64,000 nt of DNA from Thalassospira sp. HF15. Its GTDB lineage: Bacteria; Pseudomonadota; Alphaproteobacteria; Rhodospirillales; Thalassospiraceae. The notes beneath the pieces are model-generated. The model saw only the letters and a list, made by a program, of their open reading frames with translations. It did no database searches and had not been told where the DNA came from. The first letter of the stretch is position 1; every line of letters begins with the position of its first letter. Of this stretch, positions 47,035 to 55,593 are shown piece after piece. The stretch spans positions 186,001 through 250,000 of the forward strand of contig NZ_JAAVKI010000004.1 in NCBI RefSeq assembly GCF_011806525.1, in the 5' to 3' direction. Both the position numbers and the translations under genes were made by a program.

Positions 47035-48159
47035 TTATCCGCCAAACGAAAGTCCCTGAAGGCGGTCTGAACCGCTCGGCTGAATGAACCAAAGCTGCCC
47101 CATCCGGCTCAGATTAAGGTTCTGCTGATTAAGGGCGGTCTGCAGCTGATTGGTCGATCCGACATAATCAAGCGACAGCTGCACTTCGCGCTTGGACATC
47201 GCGATAACCCGCGAATTGCGCACCACCGGCAACCCGATCAGTTTTTTCTCAATCCCTGCCCAGTCACCAAGACCGGTAATCGGGATAAACACCATCAGGT
47301 TGCCACCCGTGCTGTAATTGATCAGGTTGGCGCGTTTCCAGCCATCCGCAAGCTGGTCCTGAACCGCTTTGGCGGCCCGCACCAGTGTCTCGTTAAGTGT
47401 CTCACCCGGAAGGGTATTTTCCTGCACACCAAAAATCTGCGGTGCGCCGCTCGGATCATAGCGGGTCACGGAAACATTAACGCTCTCGCCGCCCTCGGGT
47501 CCGGTGACATCCGCACTGGCCACGACCGCCACATCCGCGCCATAGCGCTTGGCAAGCTGGGTCAGGCGTTCCATGGATCCGTTTTCGGCCTGCTCGGCTG
47601 AAACCGTGCTGATATCGGTCAAATCACCAATCGGTGCCTTGATCGGCACAAGCCCCGATGTCGCGATATTGCGTGACCAGACTTCGCGCCACGGGTTGGG
47701 GTCATCCCACAGGCTGACATAATTATTCGTGTGATAAACCGGCACGATCATCACCGGTTTGGACTGCAATTCGGCAAAGGAAATGTCGCGGAAACGCAGG
47801 AAACGCCTAAGCTCGTCATCCTTGAAGCGCACCGTCATATCCGCGATATAGCGCACCGAGGATGTCTTTTCATTCGACACCCCGAAATCACGCACCATGT
47901 TCGTGATCACCGATGTTTCCGGTGTCGCCAGTCGCGCGCGATCTTCGGGCAGGGTCAGGCGGGCAACCACTTCTTCAAACGCCTTGCGCTGACCGATCTC
48001 AAGCGCCTGTTCGCGCGCCGCAGCGGCGGTTTCCGCACTCTCGTCAACATGAACACCACTGACGGTGAAAATGTCCTGCGCACTCGCGGGGAAGGCCATA
48101 ATCGCCGCAACAGTTGCTGCGCCAGCCCACATCTTGATGTTTTTCAATGAAGTAAGCAC
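47035..48159 (-). CDS. DUF2066-domain exported protein
   Basis: 374 residues with a signal peptide (WAGAATVAAIMAFPASA-QD, residues ~11-28). Mature DUF2066 landmarks are VSGVHVDESAETAAAAREQA, AFEEVVARLTLPEDR and VRYIADMTVRFKDDELRRFL, with a C-terminal YVGSTNQLQTALNQQNLNL. The family is periplasmic or envelope-linked with no settled role, and it often precedes the AI-2E permease and hda genes, as here. Confidence 0.88.
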   Translation of the reverse strand: MLTSLKNIKMWAGAATVAAIMAFPASAQDIFTVSGVHVDESAETAAAAREQALEIGQRKAFEEVVARLTLPEDRARLATPETSVITNMVRDFGVSNEKTSSVRYIADMTVRFKDDELRRFLRFRDISFAELQSKPVMIVPVYHTNNYVSLWDDPNPWREVWSRNIATSGLVPIKAPIGDLTDISTVSAEQAENGSMERLTQLAKRYGADVAVVASADVTGPEGGESVNVSVTRYDPSGAPQIFGVQENTLPGETLNETLVRAAKAVQDQLADGWKRANLINYSTGGNLMVFIPITGLGDWAGIEKKLIGLPVVRNSRVIAMSKREVQLSLDYVGSTNQLQTALNQQNLNLSRMGQLWFIQPSGSDRLQGLSFGG

Positions 48160-48531
48160 GTATGCCTCTTTGCCCTAGTCTTATTTTGAGTCGTGTCTTG
48201 TTGAATTCTTCTATAACGCTCTTTGTGGCATGTTGAACGCATTCTGCAAAGAAAACTCTGTCATGCGCAGGTGATCATTGCATATTGTCCGCGTTTGAGT
48301 ATTTTCGGCCCAGCGGAAATTATCAAGCCCGCGTTTTTTATCAGCAGGATCGCTTTGTCCTCTATATCTGATTAAAGGCGTCAGTAAGGCGGATTGGTCA
48401 AACAGCAGGTTCCCCCTGCGACCCGGACCGCAATGCGACAGGTGCCCGTCAATTGGAAGTCGATACGTACTGATGAAAAACGCGGTTTTGCCGCCTTTTA
48501 TTCATGCATGTTTGATGCCAGGGACCCCGAA
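48160..48531. other. 372-bp divergent intergenic region before purM
   Basis: It holds the promoters of the DUF2066 operon (leftward) and of purM-purN (rightward). A frame continuous with purM extends back to 48394 but lacks a ribosome site. I see no purine riboswitch core or strong palindrome here. Confidence 0.5.
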
Positions 48532-49605
48532 ATGACCACCTCTAACGGCCTTACCTATAAGGACTCCGGTGTCGATATCGATGCCGGGAATGACCTTGTC
48601 GAACGAATCAAACCGCTTGCAAAAGCAACGACCCGTTCCGGTGTTGCCGGTGGTCTTGGCGGCTTTGGCGCCCTTTTTGATCTGAAGGCGGCCGGCTATA
48701 ACGATCCGGTACTCGTTTCCTGCACCGATGGTGTCGGCACCAAGCTGAAAGTAGCCTTTCTGGCGGACAAACATGACACGGTCGGCATTGATCTGGTTGC
48801 CATGAGTGTCAATGACCTCGTCGTGCAGGGTGCCGAACCGCTTCTGTTCCTTGATTACTTCGCAACCGGCAAGCTTTCGGTTGATAACGCCGCAAGTGTT
48901 GTCGCGGGCATTGCCGAAGGCTGCAAACAAGCAGGCTGTGCATTGATCGGTGGCGAAACCGCCGAAATGCCGGGCATGTATGCTGATGGCGAATATGATC
49001 TGGCTGGTTTCGCGGTCGGTGCAGCTGAACGCGGCGAACTGCTTGATGGTTCGAACGTATCTGAGGGCGACGTTATCCTCGGCCTCGCGTCAAGTGGTGT
49101 GCATTCCAACGGCTATTCGCTGGTGCGCAAGGTTGTCGATATGGCGGGCCTCGGCTACGCCGACGATGCCCCGTTCGCACCGGGCAAGACGGTTGGCGAA
49201 GCCCTTCTTGAACCAACCAAGGTTTATGTCAAAAGCTGCCTGGCGGCGCATAAGGCCGGTCTGGTCAAGGCGCTTGCCCACATCACCGGTGGCGGCCTGA
49301 CCGAAAACGTACCGCGCGTTCTGCCCGAAAACCTGACCGCTGTCTTTGACGCCAGCACCTGGGAATACCTGCCGGTCTTTAAATGGCTGTCCAAACAGGG
49401 CGGCATTCCGGCCACCGAAATGGCACGCACCTTTAACTGCGGCATTGGCATGTGCGTCGTCGTTCCGGCGGATAAGGCCGATGAAGCCGAAGCCCTGCTG
49501 CGCGAAAACGGTGAAACCGTCAGCCAGATCGGTGTGATCGGCCCGCGCGCAGGCGACGGCCCGCAGGTCGTGATCAAAAACATGGCCCGGTCATGGGACA
49601 AATAA
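48532..49605 (+). CDS. purM: Phosphoribosylformylglycinamidine cyclo-ligase (AIR synthase)
   Basis: 357 residues from ATG 48532, with AGGGA upstream. The longer frame adds ~46 codons with no family match. It makes AIR from FGAM. Motifs are [86 protein letters not shown] and [15 protein letters not shown]. It overlaps purN by 13 bases in another frame, so the two purine enzymes are made together. Confidence 0.97.
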   Translation: MTTSNGLTYKDSGVDIDAGNDLVERIKPLAKATTRSGVAGGLGGFGALFDLKAAGYNDPVLVSCTDGVGTKLKVAFLADKHDTVGIDLVAMSVNDLVVQGAEPLLFLDYFATGKLSVDNAASVVAGIAEGCKQAGCALIGGETAEMPGMYADGEYDLAGFAVGAAERGELLDGSNVSEGDVILGLASSGVHSNGYSLVRKVVDMAGLGYADDAPFAPGKTVGEALLEPTKVYVKSCLAAHKAGLVKALAHITGGGLTENVPRVLPENLTAVFDASTWEYLPVFKWLSKQGGIPATEMARTFNCGIGMCVVVPADKADEAEALLRENGETVSQIGVIGPRAGDGPQVVIKNMARSWDK

Positions 49606-50267
49606 AGAAGCTTAAACTCGCCGTTCTGATTTCAGGCGGCGGGTCCAACCTGCAAGCCATCATCGATGCGTGCAACACGCCCGGCTATCCGGCCGAGATC
49701 GTGCTGGTTTTCTCCAATCAGCTTGACGCTGGCGGGCTGGAACGCGGCCGCCGTGCAGGCATCCGCGCAGAGGCCATCTCGCACAAAGGCTATCCCGGTG
49801 GACGCGAAGCTTACGATGATGCCGTAAGTGCCCTGATCGAAGAAAGCGGTGCGGATCTGGTTGTGTTGGCCGGCTACCTGCGTCTGGTCAGCGAAAGCTT
49901 TACCGCGCGCTGGAAGGATCGCCTGATCAACATCCACCCATCCCTTCTGCCAAGCTTCAAGGGCCTGCATGTGCATCAGATGGCGCTTGATGCCGGGGTG
50001 AAGTTCGCTGGCTGCACCGTGCATTATGTCGTGCCCGAAGTTGATAGCGGCCCGATCATCGCCCAGGCCGTCGTTCCGGTCCTGCCCGGCGATGATGCCG
50101 GCAAACTGGCCCAGCGTATCCTCAAACAGGAACACCGCATTTACCCGCAGGTCATCCGCTGGATCGCCGAAGGCCGCGTTTCTGTCGATGACAAGGGCAT
50201 CGTGACGGTGGCGGACGCCCCCAAGGCCGACTTTGCCGAAATCAACCCGGCGCTTGAGCCCGGATGA
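49593..50267 (+). CDS. purN: Phosphoribosylglycinamide formyltransferase (GAR transformylase)
   Basis: 224 residues. It transfers formyl from 10-formyl-THF to GAR. The sequence [20 protein letters not shown] opens the domain, followed by [16 protein letters not shown], the catalytic region [17 protein letters not shown] (Asn and His) and [16 protein letters not shown] (Asp). The first ATG at 49593 overlaps purM. A terminator hairpin follows at 50311-50336. Confidence 0.97.
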   Translation: MGQIKKLKLAVLISGGGSNLQAIIDACNTPGYPAEIVLVFSNQLDAGGLERGRRAGIRAEAISHKGYPGGREAYDDAVSALIEESGADLVVLAGYLRLVSESFTARWKDRLINIHPSLLPSFKGLHVHQMALDAGVKFAGCTVHYVVPEVDSGPIIAQAVVPVLPGDDAGKLAQRILKQEHRIYPQVIRWIAEGRVSVDDKGIVTVADAPKADFAEINPALEPG

Positions 50268-50310
50268 AAGAACCTTTGGCGCTGGCTGCGCAAGGTGCTT
50301 AATGCATAGA

Positions 50311-50336
50311 AAGGCGGGTTTTGGCCCGCCTTTTTT
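50311..50336 (+). terminator. Terminator of purM-purN
   Basis: AAGGCGGG at 50311-50318 pairs with CCCGCCTT at 50325-50332 and is followed by a T run. Confidence 0.9.
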
Positions 50337-50445
50337 AGTGCGCAATGCTCAGAGACGTTCACATCAGTAACCGGGGTCATAATCTTTGCGCATTCTGCTG
50401 CTGTGATGGGGGCGATCAATGCCACCACCGCCACGGAACACAGAT

Positions 50446-50820
50446 ATGATAACGCGCAAAATCCCCGGACTTCTCGTCGCCTCTGCCCTTCTGGCTGCTC
50501 TTGCCAGTCCTGCGATGGCTGATTCCGATCCCTACAAAGCCGATATGCAAACCGGCGAAAAGTCCTGGCGGGCGCAAAAATGCGCGGTCTATCAGGAAAC
50601 CCGGGCTGAAATGCTTGAAACCGTCCCGCGCGCCGCGCTCAGCCCCGAATTTGCCAAGGCCGAAGAAGACTATATCGCAAATGGCTGCTCTGGCCGGGCC
50701 TATGCCTGCCCGAAATCAAAGACAGAACTCGACTACGCCAACAAGATGTCGTTTGCGATGATGAGCCACGGGCTGTCGGGCACCTTCCTGCCCTATGGTT
50801 GCAAATCCAGCATCCAATAA
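50446..50820 (+). CDS. Small secreted hypothetical protein
   Basis: 124 residues from ATG 50446; a start at 50419 would add a proline-rich lead that breaks the signal peptide. The Sec signal is ITRKIPGLLVASALLAALAS with cleavage at AMA-DS. The mature part is ~100 residues with four Cys (KCAVYQ, ANGCSG, YACPKS, YGCKSS), likely two disulfides. I do not recognise the family. It is likely periplasmic. Confidence 0.7.
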   Translation: MITRKIPGLLVASALLAALASPAMADSDPYKADMQTGEKSWRAQKCAVYQETRAEMLETVPRAALSPEFAKAEEDYIANGCSGRAYACPKSKTELDYANKMSFAMMSHGLSGTFLPYGCKSSIQ

Positions 50821-50893
50821 CCCCGTTTTCAATAAGCCCTTGGGATCAAACACTAAGCCCCAAAAATGTGAAGTCGGTCAAACGTCTGATATC

Positions 50894-51158
50894 AAGGGTC
50901 AGAACTCGTTCACATAATCGTCCCGGTCTTCCGGATTTGTGCGGATATGCGGAGCGAAACCGCAGAAAGATCGATATCTTTCAAGGGTTTGCGACAAAAT
51001 AGCCCGTGCAAATCCGGGAGATCCGAAGGACAACTGATATGAGAGAAAGCCTCTGCGTCAAGCCCCTTGACCGGGAAACACCCCGCTCTGCGGGCTTTTC
51101 CTTGCTTTTTCTCTCATATCAGTTGCCGGGGCGGTTATGTGAACGAGTTCTGACCCTT
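50894..51158. repeat. Structured intergenic element, copy 2
   Basis: A 265-bp relative of the element at 24576-24841. A perfect 24-bp inverted repeat (50894-50917 with 51135-51158) extends by nine more pairs to 50926/51126, 33 positions in all. Inside are P2 (CCGGATTTG 50931-50939 with CAAATCCGG 51009-51017), hairpins TGCGG/CCGCA and GAAAGAT/ATCTTTC, the linker GATCCGAAGGA, and an 18-bp P3 (51031-51048 with 51108-51125). Motifs shared with copy 1 include TGCGGATAT, CCGCAGAAAG, CTTTCAAGG, AATAGCCCGTG and CCTTGnCCGGG. It holds no gene. Confidence 0.85.
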
Positions 51159-51233
51159 AGGTTAATCTGCATCTTGCACTGCATCAACTTCGTGGATATA
51201 CATTGGAAAAATCCCAATGCGCAGGAGGCAAAT

Positions 51234-51362
51234 TTGCAGGGTAACGACTACGAACTCACCGAAACCCACGTCAGCATTTATCACGGCTACACCAACTTCG
51301 TGAAATGGGGCACCATCTCCATCATTGCGTTGCTGGTCCTGATGGCGATCTTCCTTCTGTGA
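51234..51362 (+). CDS. aa3-type cytochrome c oxidase subunit IV-like small protein (copy 1)
   Basis: 42 residues from a TTG start at 51234, chosen because AGGAGG lies five bases upstream and because the paralogue at 52368 begins with the same MQG(N/S)DY. A short polar N-terminus (NDYELTETHVSIYHGYTNFV) is followed by one membrane helix (WGTISIIALLVLMAIFLL). This is the layout of the bacterial aa3 oxidase subunit IV family. It lies 75 bp after the structured element, far from any oxidase core genes in this window. Confidence 0.8.
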   Translation: MQGNDYELTETHVSIYHGYTNFVKWGTISIIALLVLMAIFLL

Positions 51363-51400
51363 TCTGCCAATCGGCATTGATCCGATAGCTCACAAGCGCA

Positions 51401-51429
51401 AAAGCTGCCGTTCACCGGCAGCTTTTTTT
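51401..51429 (+). terminator. Terminator after the first subunit IV gene
   Basis: AAAGCTGCCG at 51401-51410 pairs with CGGCAGCTTT at 51416-51425, followed by T residues. Confidence 0.9.
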
Positions 51430-51433
51430 GTGC

Positions 51434-51988
51434 TCAAAGCGTGTCTGTCTCATAACGAATGACATTGAATCCCTCCTCCGCGCCGGGCGGGACAAAGGCC
51501 GCATTGATCTGATGGAACTGCGCATCACTGGCCGCGAACTGATGGGTTCCGGCCCGGTTGCGCACCCGAAGGCGGTTGATACAGACATCATCTTGCTGGT
51601 CGAGATAATGCAAAACATGATCCGCCCCGGCATCCTCAAGGATCCCGCGCATCCAGCCCCGCAAACCAACCGTATTGGCCGGAAAGTCCAGCACCACCGA
51701 AATCCCCGCACGCAGCAGCATCGCCACGTGCGGCCCCATCACGCCGCGCAACCTGTCTGATACCCGGACATAATCGGCAACCGATCGCATCTGATCGCCA
51801 AACAGGGTCGACAGCCATTCATCCTCGGCAATCAAAACCGTGCCGGGTTTGCGCGCCAGTTCGGCGGCAAGGGTTGATTTTCCCGCGGCAATCTTGCCAC
51901 ACAGCATATGAAGCGTACCGGTCTTTGTCCCGTTTTGCGGCATCAAAACCCGGTCGGTTTGGTTTAACTCTGATAAGGGCTTGGTCAT
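51434..51988 (-). CDS. Small P-loop kinase-like ATPase (zeta-toxin/AAA_33 type)
   Basis: 184 residues from ATG 51988, with GGGAGA upstream. The Walker A loop reads LCGKIAAGKSTLAAELA (residues ~29-45). Then come LIAEDEWLS (likely substrate Asp), LRGVMGPHVAMLLRAGISVV, LDFPANTVGLRGWM and HYLDQQDDVCINRLRVRN, the lid arginines. It resembles the AAA_33 kinases that phosphorylate small molecules. The substrate is unknown. A structured leader with a terminator stands 49 bp upstream of the start codon on the same strand, which suggests transcription attenuation. Confidence 0.82.
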   Translation of the reverse strand: MTKPLSELNQTDRVLMPQNGTKTGTLHMLCGKIAAGKSTLAAELARKPGTVLIAEDEWLSTLFGDQMRSVADYVRVSDRLRGVMGPHVAMLLRAGISVVLDFPANTVGLRGWMRGILEDAGADHVLHYLDQQDDVCINRLRVRNRAGTHQFAASDAQFHQINAAFVPPGAEEGFNVIRYETDTL

Positions 51989-52036
51989 CTCTGTCTCCCG
52001 TAATGTGCGAACTTGGTCTGGCCGGGAGACAGCCAT

Positions 52037-52147
52037 AAAAAAACCCGCCTCGCCGGCGAGTGGGTCTCATTTGGTCAAAACGTCGCTACCCCGCCACTCT
52101 ATGAGAGGCGGTAAAAATAACGGTACTCATCTGTGCAACGACGTTTT
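52037..52147 (-). promoter_or_regulatory. Structured leader with terminator upstream of the P-loop kinase gene (candidate attenuator or riboswitch)
   Basis: Reading the minus strand, AAAACGTCG (52147-52139) pairs with CGACGTTTT (52085-52077) and closes a domain. This domain holds TACC/GGTA (52125-52122 with 52090-52087) and a CCGCC...GGCGG hairpin (52111-52091). A terminator follows: CCCACTCGCC, GGCGAGGCGGG and seven T (52064-52037). The first hairpin's CCGCCTC can instead pair with GAGGCGG of the terminator, and its GAGTGG with CCACTC, so the structures can exclude each other. Confidence 0.55.
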
Positions 52148-52367
52148 CCATCCCCAAACCATGCCACGCACGTGCCTGCTTGTCCAGCGTCAGGACACGG
52201 CATGACGCCGCATATCGCATCGCACAATCGGATAAATCAATAATTCTTATTCACCCATAAGTTATTTAGGGCTATCATTTTTGGGTCGCCTTGCGCGATA
52301 TCCGGCCGACAAAAGCAAACAGATAACCGGCGCGGAAAATCATGATCCACAATCAGGGAGGAAACCC

Positions 52368-52505
52368 ATGCAAGGAAGTGATTACGATACCGATCTTGTC
52401 GCCGTCCACGAAGAAGGCTGGCACCACTGGACCAAGTTCGTCCTCTGGAGCGTGATTTCGCTGGCTGTCTTTTTACTGTTGATGGCCGCATTCCTGATCG
52501 ACTGA
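52368..52505 (+). CDS. aa3-type cytochrome c oxidase subunit IV-like small protein (copy 2)
   Basis: 45 residues from ATG 52368, with AGGGAGGA upstream. It starts MQGSDYDTDLVAVHEEGWHH, then one membrane helix (WSVISLAVFLLLMAAFLID). It has the same layout as the gene at 51234, with which it shares the first six positions except one, but a different helix sequence. The family binds the aa3 oxidase core, whose genes are not in this window. A strong terminator follows. Confidence 0.85.
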   Translation: MQGSDYDTDLVAVHEEGWHHWTKFVLWSVISLAVFLLLMAAFLID

Positions 52506-52533
52506 TCGCGAGATCCCGGAAAATTCCCAAACA

Positions 52534-52564
52534 AAAAACGCCCCGCAATCTGCGGGGCGTTTTT
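52534..52564. terminator. Bidirectional terminator between the second subunit IV gene and ndk
   Basis: AAAAACGCCCCGCA at 52534-52547 pairs perfectly with TGCGGGGCGTTTTT at 52551-52564 around ATC. Confidence 0.93.
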
Positions 52565-52598
52565 GCATCCGGTTGGACCGGTATTTGTCTTTCGACGC

Positions 52599-53021
52599 TT
52601 AGCCGACGATTTCGGTCTGAGCGAAGAAGTATGCAATTTCGATTGCAGCATTTTCGAGCGAGTCCGAACCGTGGACCGAGTTCGCTTCGATGGATTCTGC
52701 AAACTGTTTGCGGATGGTGCCCTCATCGGCGTTCGCCGGGTTGGTTGCGCCCATTACTTCGCGGTATTTAACGACGGCATCTTCGCCTTCGAGAACCTGA
52801 ACAACAACCGGGCCAGAGACCATGAAGTCTACCAGCTCGCCAAAGAACGAACGTTCTTTGTGAACTGCATAGAAACCTTCAGCCTGAGCGCGGGTCAAAG
52901 CGACGCGCTTCTGTGCGACAATGCGCAGGCCAGCTTCTTCGATGACGGCGTTGATTTTGCCAGTCAGGTTGCGGCGCGTTGCGTCCGGCTTGATGATCGA
53001 AAGAGTGCGTTCGACAGCCAT
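52599..53021 (-). CDS. ndk: Nucleoside diphosphate kinase
   Basis: 140 residues from ATG 53021, the exact family length, with AGGTGA upstream; a start three codons earlier is possible. It balances NTP pools by phosphate transfer through His. Landmarks are [20 protein letters not shown], the [20 protein letters not shown] region, [18 protein letters not shown] and the catalytic [21 protein letters not shown] possible short upstream frame lies at 53031-53120. Confidence 0.97.
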   Translation of the reverse strand: MAVERTLSIIKPDATRRNLTGKINAVIEEAGLRIVAQKRVALTRAQAEGFYAVHKERSFFGELVDFMVSGPVVVQVLEGEDAVVKYREVMGATNPANADEGTIRKQFAESIEANSVHGSDSLENAAIEIAYFFAQTEIVG

Positions 53022-53030
53022 TGGTTTCAC

Positions 53031-53120
53031 CTAGCTTTGTAAAATTTCGTTACCCCCAAAGAAGGCTCCCAAGAAGCCCCCCGAGTACAAAGGGCCTGCG
53101 GAACATAAAGGAGCATACAT
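53031..53120 (-). CDS. Possible 29-residue upstream ORF before ndk
   Basis: The frame MYAPLCSAGPLYSGGFLG, then AFFGGNEILQS and TAG, ends nine bases before the ndk ATG. AAGGGAG stands five bases before its ATG at 53120, a good ribosome site. The peptide is glycine-rich with no known family. It could be a leader that couples to ndk, or a chance frame. Confidence 0.3.
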   Translation of the reverse strand: MYAPLCSAGPLYSGGFLGAFFGGNEILQS

Positions 53121-53441
53121 AAGAACTCCCTTATGATCCACAGACCCGAAGGTTGGCGCTATATAAACGGGGTTGGATCGCAACGCAACACATAGTTCTA
53201 CCGCCGCAAAGCAGACTTGCAGCCGTTGCATTCACCCGTTTCGCCTGCAAAACGCTGCCAAAAGGCATGAAACTGCGATTTAGGGCGGGTTTTGCCGATA
53301 TCTGTCATCCAATTCACACTGAGAATGACAATTTGAAGAATCCTTGCGTCCAAGCCCCGCCTGCCCTATTGAAAGCACAGAAATCCTTGCGATTCCCCCG
53401 AAAACGTCCCGATAAGCGACACGATACCGGCGAAAGAGACC
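53121..53441. other. Divergent intergenic region between ndk and the ABC-F gene
   Basis: Besides the short frame before ndk, I see no gene, repeat or clear operator. The promoters of ndk (leftward) and of the ABC-F gene (rightward) must lie here. Confidence 0.4.
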
Positions 53442-55343
53442 ATGCTGCAAATTACCGACCTCACATACCGCATTGGCGGCCGTGTCATTCTTGACCAGGT
53501 ATCGCTGACCATCCCGGACGGGCACAAGGTCGGCCTGATCGGCCGCAACGGGGCGGGGAAATCCACCCTTCTCAAACTGATCTCGGGCGATCTGGCCACC
53601 GATGGCGGCGACATTCGCCTGTCCAAGCGTGCGCGCATGGGCGTGGTATCGCAAGAAGCCCCGGCGGGCGCGCGTTCCCTGCTGGAAACGGTTCTGGCGG
53701 CGGACACCGAACGCGCTGACCTGCTGGCCGAGGCCGAAACAACCACCGACCCGCACCGCATTGCCGAGGTCCACACACGTCTGGCCGATATCGACGCCCA
53801 CACGGCCGAGGCGCGCGCTGCCGCCATTCTGTCCGGCCTTGGTTTTGATGGCGATGCCCAACAACGCCCGTGCGATGATTTCTCGGGTGGCTGGCGCATG
53901 CGTGTGGCGCTGGCGGCGACCCTTTTCCTGCGCCCTGATTTGCTGCTGCTCGATGAGCCGACCAACCACCTTGATCTCGAAGCCACCATCTGGCTTGAAA
54001 ACTATCTGATCAACTATCCCGGCACGATCATCCTGATCAGTCACGATCGCGATCTTCTGAACCGTGTGGTCAAATCGATTGCCCATCTGCATGACGGCAC
54101 CGTCACCCTTTATGGCGGCAATTACGACAAATTCGCCAAGACCCGCCGCGAACAGATGGAACTTGCCTCCAAGCATTATGAAAAACAGATCGCCCAGCAA
54201 AAGCATCTGCAATCTTTCATCGACCGTTTCCGTGCGAAGGCCAGCAAGGCCAAGCAGGCGCAAAGCCGTGTCAAAATGCTCGAAAAAATGGGCCCGGCCA
54301 TCCCGGTGGTCGAGGATCGCGGCATTTCCTTTGACTTCCCAAGCCCCAAGGAACTGCCACCACCGCTGATTAACATTCACGAAGGCGATGTCGGCTACGA
54401 AGAAGGCAAACCGGTCCTGCGCAATATCAGCCTGCGCATTGATATGGATGACCGCATCGCCCTTCTCGGTGCCAACGGCAATGGTAAATCCACACTGGCA
54501 AAGCTTCTGGCCAACCGGCTTACCCTGATGTCGGGTGAAAAGCATGCGTCAAACAAACTGCGCATCGGCTATTTTGCCCAGCACCAGACCGACGAACTGC
54601 GCGGTGATGAAACTCCCTATCAGCACATGGCGTCGCTTATGCCCGATGTCATCGAACACAAGGTCCGCGCCCAGCTTGGCCGTTTTGCCTTCGAAGGCCA
54701 GAAAGGCGACACCAAGGTCAAGGACCTTTCAGGCGGTGAAAAGGCTCGTTTGCTATTTGCGCTGATGACGCTTGATGCCCCGCATATGCTCATCCTCGAT
54801 GAGCCGACCAACCACCTTGATATCGACAGCCGCGATGCGCTGAACCATGCGCTCAACGCCTACGAAGGGGCTGTGATCATCATCAGCCACGATCCCTACC
54901 TGATCGAAGCCTGTGCCGATCGTCTGGTGCTGGTCGCGGATGGCACGGTCAAATCCTTTGACGGCGACGTTGCCGAATACCGCCAGTACCTTCTTGATCG
55001 CGCGCGCATGGAACGCCGTGCCAACAAGAATGGCGGCGAAGAGGGCAACGGCAAACCCGCCAAACGCGACCGCAAGGCCGAACGCCAGCAGGCCGCCGAA
55101 AAGCGCAAAATAGCCGCCCCCATCAAGCGCGAAGTCGAAAAGCTTGAAAAACAGATGGAAAAGCTCTCAGAGCGCAAAGCCGGCATCGAAGAAAAAATGG
55201 CCGACCCGACCTTGTATGAAGATGCCAACGCCCAGAAACTCGCCGACATCCAAAAGGAACTCGGCCAGATCGAAAATGACCTCGCCATGATCGAACAAAA
55301 ATGGCTCGACAAGCAGGAAGAATACGACGCGATGGTGGCGTGA
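53442..55343 (+). CDS. ABC-F family ATPase (YheS/Uup-like)
   Basis: 633 residues with two ABC domains and no membrane part. Domain 1 has Walker A GLIGRNGAGKSTLLKLISG, signature DFSGGWRMRVALAATLF and LLLLDEPTNHLDLEATIWLE. A basic helical linker follows (residues ~230-300), then domain 2 with LLGANGNGKSTLAKLLA, DLSGGEKARLLFALM and LILDEPTNHLDIDS. The C-terminal ~110 residues are a charged coiled coil that ends EEYDAMVA. ABC-F proteins act on the ribosome E site in translation. Its last 138 bases reappear, 87% identical by my count, at 59171-59308. Confidence 0.95.
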   Translation: MLQITDLTYRIGGRVILDQVSLTIPDGHKVGLIGRNGAGKSTLLKLISGDLATDGGDIRLSKRARMGVVSQEAPAGARSLLETVLAADTERADLLAEAETTTDPHRIAEVHTRLADIDAHTAEARAAAILSGLGFDGDAQQRPCDDFSGGWRMRVALAATLFLRPDLLLLDEPTNHLDLEATIWLENYLINYPGTIILISHDRDLLNRVVKSIAHLHDGTVTLYGGNYDKFAKTRREQMELASKHYEKQIAQQKHLQSFIDRFRAKASKAKQAQSRVKMLEKMGPAIPVVEDRGISFDFPSPKELPPPLINIHEGDVGYEEGKPVLRNISLRIDMDDRIALLGANGNGKSTLAKLLANRLTLMSGEKHASNKLRIGYFAQHQTDELRGDETPYQHMASLMPDVIEHKVRAQLGRFAFEGQKGDTKVKDLSGGEKARLLFALMTLDAPHMLILDEPTNHLDIDSRDALNHALNAYEGAVIIISHDPYLIEACADRLVLVADGTVKSFDGDVAEYRQYLLDRARMERRANKNGGEEGNGKPAKRDRKAERQQAAEKRKIAAPIKREVEKLEKQMEKLSERKAGIEEKMADPTLYEDANAQKLADIQKELGQIENDLAMIEQKWLDKQEEYDAMVA

Positions 55344-55385
55344 TCCGCCACCGCCCGCCTATTCCCCGCGCCTTTAAAGCCCATC

Positions 55386-55405
55386 ATTCCCGCGCAAGCG
55401 GGAAT
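55386..55405. repeat. CATTCCCGCG-type short palindromic repeat (1)
   Basis: ATTCCCGC and GCGGGAAT flank four bases, followed by CCATC. This is the widespread short intergenic palindrome of the form CATTCCCGCGnnnGCGGGAATCCA. It lies 43 bp after the ABC-F stop. Confidence 0.8.
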
Positions 55406-55593
55406 CCATCTATGCCATGCGCGCCCGCCCGGTGACCTCTCCGGTTGCGGCATAACACCCCTTCCCGCCTGTCTGAAAATCCCAGATTTCCAAACCGCTC
55501 CTGACACCAGAATGTCAGGAGCCGTATGATTTTATCCCGCCGCAAACAACCCATGATTGACTCAGCTGATTTTTTCCTTCAATACTTAACCCC

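Noticed and set aside
48394..48531. N-terminal extension of purM by about 46 codons
   Set aside because: The extension lacks a ribosome site and family match. ATG 48532 has AGGGA upstream and gives the normal PurM length.
50894..51158. Possibility of a CRISPR array or tRNA cluster in this repeat-rich gap
   Set aside because: There are no regularly spaced direct repeats and no cloverleaf with a T-loop GTTCRANNC motif. The repeats are inverted and nested.
53280..54545. A 421-codon minus-strand frame opposite the ABC-F gene
   Set aside because: It is an antisense shadow. The plus strand carries both Walker and signature motifs of an ABC-F protein.
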